A stretch of DNA of 7,660 nucleotides from an uncultured Blautia sp. (GTDB lineage: Bacteria > Bacillota > Clostridia > Lachnospirales > Lachnospiraceae), in NCBI GenBank assembly GCA_900547615.1, contig URHH01000121.1, forward strand, positions 1 to 7,660, read 5' to 3'. How positions within the stretch are numbered: position 1 is the stretch's first letter; every line of letters starts with the position of its first letter. Made by a program: the position numbers and the translations under genes. The notes under the pieces were generated by a model. It saw only the letters and a list, made by a program, of their open reading frames with translations, ran no database searches and was not told where the DNA came from. Positions 6,111-7,660 of this stretch are shown here, piece after piece.

Positions 6111-6769
6111 CGTATCACCTCACAGTCTCTTAAATCCAAAATCCCATGTCTCATAACTGCCCGAAAAAACATAGGACGTATATTTGCCTTATCCGAATAA
6201 TCCATGTCATACAACATAATTCCCAAATCTTTTTCCGGCACATCATCATAGCAGGTTGTAATTGTTTCCTCTTCACACAAAGCAAAATGTGCAGGGAATT
6301 CTCTGCAGCCAAAGTACGGCATATGATAGCAGGCTCCTTTTCTTAACCTCCTCATTATAATATCTTTGAACTTTCCGGGATTATCTGTTTCATTTGCTTT
6401 TTCCGTCATGTCAAAATGCGCCTCTATTACATACTCCACATCTGTCAGCAACACCGAAGCTCGCTGTACAATTTCCTCTTTGCTGCTGATATAAAGAGGC
6501 TTTTTCGCTCCATTATATACTTGCAAAACATTATTTAATGAAACCTTACTTTTCACCTCATTTCTTCTTACGCTTGTAAATCGTACCGGTTTTTTTACAT
6601 ATATTTTGTCGATCACCCATCGCATTCCAGGGTGCCAGTAAATCGCCTCCAGAATCCCTCTTGCCGCTGAAGGTGTCATGACATCATACGAGTATCTTTC
6701 CACTTTCACTTCCGGTCTTGAAAAAAGAGCATAATCTCCCCATACCCGTACTTTTACTCCTACGCCCAT
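6107..6769 (-). CDS. cas5c: Cas5c (Cas5d), pre-crRNA endonuclease
   Basis: In I-C systems this Cas5 protein takes the role of Cas6: it cuts pre-crRNA at the base of the repeat hairpin and stays on the 5' handle in Cascade. At 220 residues it has the family length. Signatures are RVWGDYALFSRPEVKVER near the N-terminus, YDVMTPSAARGILEAIYW (28-45) and a C-terminal RRLRKGACYHMPYFGCREF stretch (140-158). Tyr44 and His118 lie near where the Bacillus halodurans enzyme has catalytic Tyr46 and His117, but I cannot align them with certainty. The ATG at 6769 is preferred over a TTG at 6775, because AAGGAGAG sits 6 nt upstream of it. It begins only 19 nt after the upstream partner gene and overlaps cas8c by ATGA. 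In most I-C operons cas3 would precede it. Confidence 0.97.
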   Translation of the reverse strand: MGVGVKVRVWGDYALFSRPEVKVERYSYDVMTPSAARGILEAIYWHPGMRWVIDKIYVKKPVRFTSVRRNEVKSKVSLNNVLQVYNGAKKPLYISSKEEIVQRASVLLTDVEYVIEAHFDMTEKANETDNPGKFKDIIMRRLRKGACYHMPYFGCREFPAHFALCEEETITTCYDDVPEKDLGIMLYDMDYSDKANIRPMFFRAVMRHGILDLRDCEVIR

Positions 6770-6788
6770 CCCCAACTCTCCTTTCTTC

Positions 6789-7229
6789 TCATAATATCTC
6801 TCCTTTCCTGTAACATTCTGCTATATAATCTCTGGATTGGTAGTAAAAATCGGTATTGTAATCTGAGATATGTTCATCTATCCACGAATGATATACTTCC
6901 CATATTCCCTTTATAATTTCCTCATCTCCGTAACAATCCTCTATAAGGCGCTCGTACACTTCTCCAATATCCCAATAATCAGGAATCGTATATTCACACG
7001 CAGCTTCATTATCAAAGGTTCCTGCATTTATTTTACTTTCCTCTATGAATTCCTTTGCTACCTTTTCTATCGGTTCGCAATGAAATACGTCCGCATATTC
7101 ATAAATTCTTTCAATCCGCTCTTTTCCCAGAAAATCTACTACTTCTCGTCTTGTCCTTTTTACTTTTCTTCCTATATATTCAATCAAACTGCATGCAAAA
7201 AACAAATCATTGTTATTTTTTCTTCCCAT
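6789..7229 (-). CDS. Hypothetical partner of the DUF3990 protein, possible antitoxin
   Basis: I do not recognise a named family with certainty. The protein is 146 residues, acidic and mostly helical, with no signal peptide or membrane segment. Residues 9-62 (a helix with SLIEYIGRKVKRTRREVV, then ERIERIYEYADVFHCEPIEKV) somewhat resemble the small helical DUF3791 proteins often found beside DUF3990 genes. The C-terminal half has a distinct block, YTIPDYWDIGEVYERLIEDC and VYHSWIDEHISDYNTDFYY, which I recall in Firmicute proteins next to DUF3990. The ATG at 7229 is chosen over a GTG at 7241 because AGGAAGTGAG lies 7 nt upstream of it, while the GTG has no room for a ribosome site. It overlaps the DUF3990 stop by 17 nt and ends 19 nt before cas5c, so it is probably co-translated with the first and co-transcribed with the second. 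An antitoxin role is inference from this pairing. Confidence 0.75.
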   Translation of the reverse strand: MGRKNNNDLFFACSLIEYIGRKVKRTRREVVDFLGKERIERIYEYADVFHCEPIEKVAKEFIEESKINAGTFDNEAACEYTIPDYWDIGEVYERLIEDCYGDEEIIKGIWEVYHSWIDEHISDYNTDFYYQSRDYIAECYRKGEIL

Positions 7230-7660
7230 AGACCAGCTCACTTCCTATAAATTGTAATGTATCAAGAGCAGAAACCGTATGAAAACTAATCTGATGCGTA
7301 GGATACTTAAATTTAACCAGTTCCCAGAATGCTGCTCTTGAAATTTTCCCGTCTATAAAATTTTGAATATAATTATAGATTGTATCATCTGCCATAGGAC
7401 CTTCTACAATATCATAATTATGTGATTTTCCATATCTGCAGGCGACCACAAAATCCAACCATTCTTCTGTCATCTTTTCAAATATAAGGCAGTTAAGATT
7501 ATCGTCTGGCGTATATTCATATTTATTTACATATCCTGCTTTTCCATGTCGTATTGCCCACCGTTCTGCCTGTTTTTGATATTTGGTACAATAAAACCCA
7601 AAATAAAAATCTTTATTAAACTCTGCTTTTCTTATCTCCGGAAATTTTACTACCTCTTTA
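7213..7660 (-). CDS. DUF3990 protein, possible ADP-ribosyltransferase-like toxin (5' end cut off)
   Basis: The frame is open from the window edge to the stop at 7213, giving 148 residues without the true start; the family is about 160-180 aa, so perhaps 10-20 residues are missing. DUF3990 features in order are: FNKDFYFGFYCTKYQKQAERWA (the DFG-x-GFY-type block), YVNKYEYT, EEWLDFVVACR, HNYDIVEGPMADDTIYNY and a C-terminal HQISFHTVSALDTLQFI. I recall DUF3990 as related to the ADP-ribosyltransferase fold, in which the GFY block and the final Q/E-containing strand would belong to the NAD site. That link is from memory, and the first catalytic motif would lie in the missing part. An ATG at 7473 would cut off the conserved GFY block, so it is not the start. 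It overlaps a partner gene and occupies the usual cas3 position. Confidence 0.85.
   Translation of the reverse strand, partial: KEVVKFPEIRKAEFNKDFYFGFYCTKYQKQAERWAIRHGKAGYVNKYEYTPDDNLNCLIFEKMTEEWLDFVVACRYGKSHNYDIVEGPMADDTIYNYIQNFIDGKISRAAFWELVKFKYPTHQISFHTVSALDTLQFIGSELVYGKKK

Noticed and set aside
7108..7130. A stretch within the partner gene that resembles the repeat (TTTCAATCC plus a pyrimidine tract), which could hint at a crRNA-like regulator of the pair
   Set aside because: Only 16 of about 23 positions match, there is no hairpin half, and it encodes what looks like a conserved part of the protein (KERIERI). Chance is the simpler explanation.
6870..7250. 126-codon plus-strand frame opposite the partner gene
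   Set aside because: It is rich in Phe, Ile, Tyr and Ser as expected from the complement of an AT-rich coding strand; the minus-strand gene has a ribosome site and recognisable protein pattern.
7213..7473. An 86-aa protein starting at the ATG at 7473
   Set aside because: The frame stays open to the window edge and the upstream residues carry the conserved DUF3990 GFY block, so this is an internal methionine of a longer gene.

Overview
The window holds the greater part of a type I-C (Dvulg) CRISPR-Cas locus. It looks like a low-GC Firmicute, most likely a gut Lachnospiraceae-type Clostridia: the DNA is AT-rich, Shine-Dalgarno sequences are strong and purine-rich (AGGAGG-like), and the DUF3990 protein at the right edge resembles, from memory, Lachnospiraceae proteins. 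The taxonomic call is inference; no rRNA or other marker is present.

Layout, left to right. Bases 1-171 are AT-rich flank with no gene. Bases 172-1275 are a CRISPR array of 17 repeats (33 nt, last two degenerate) and 16 spacers of 33-37 nt. Bases 1276-1458 are an AT-rich leader with several inverted repeats. From 1459 to the right edge every gene is on the minus strand, so they read right to left: a DUF3990 protein (cut by the window edge), a 146-aa partner, cas5c, cas8c (with an internal start for cas11c), cas7, cas4, cas1 and cas2, followed by the leader and the array, whose crRNAs are read in the same direction. The chain is very compact: consecutive genes overlap by 1-17 nt or are 9-19 nt apart.

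How it works (family knowledge): Cas1, Cas2 and Cas4 acquire spacers. Cas5c cuts pre-crRNA at the base of the repeat hairpin, replacing Cas6. Cas7, Cas8c, Cas5c and Cas11c form Cascade. Cas3, the nuclease-helicase that destroys the target, normally sits directly upstream of cas5c. It is not there. Its place is taken by a DUF3990 gene and an overlapping partner gene that look like a toxin-antitoxin-type pair, 19 nt from cas5c and in the same direction. Whether cas3 lies beyond the right edge or is absent cannot be told here.

The points most worth following are the DUF3990 cassette in the cas3 position, the clear internal ribosome binding site for cas11c, and the repeated and palindromic structure of the leader, one part of which is shared with the 3' end of cas2.
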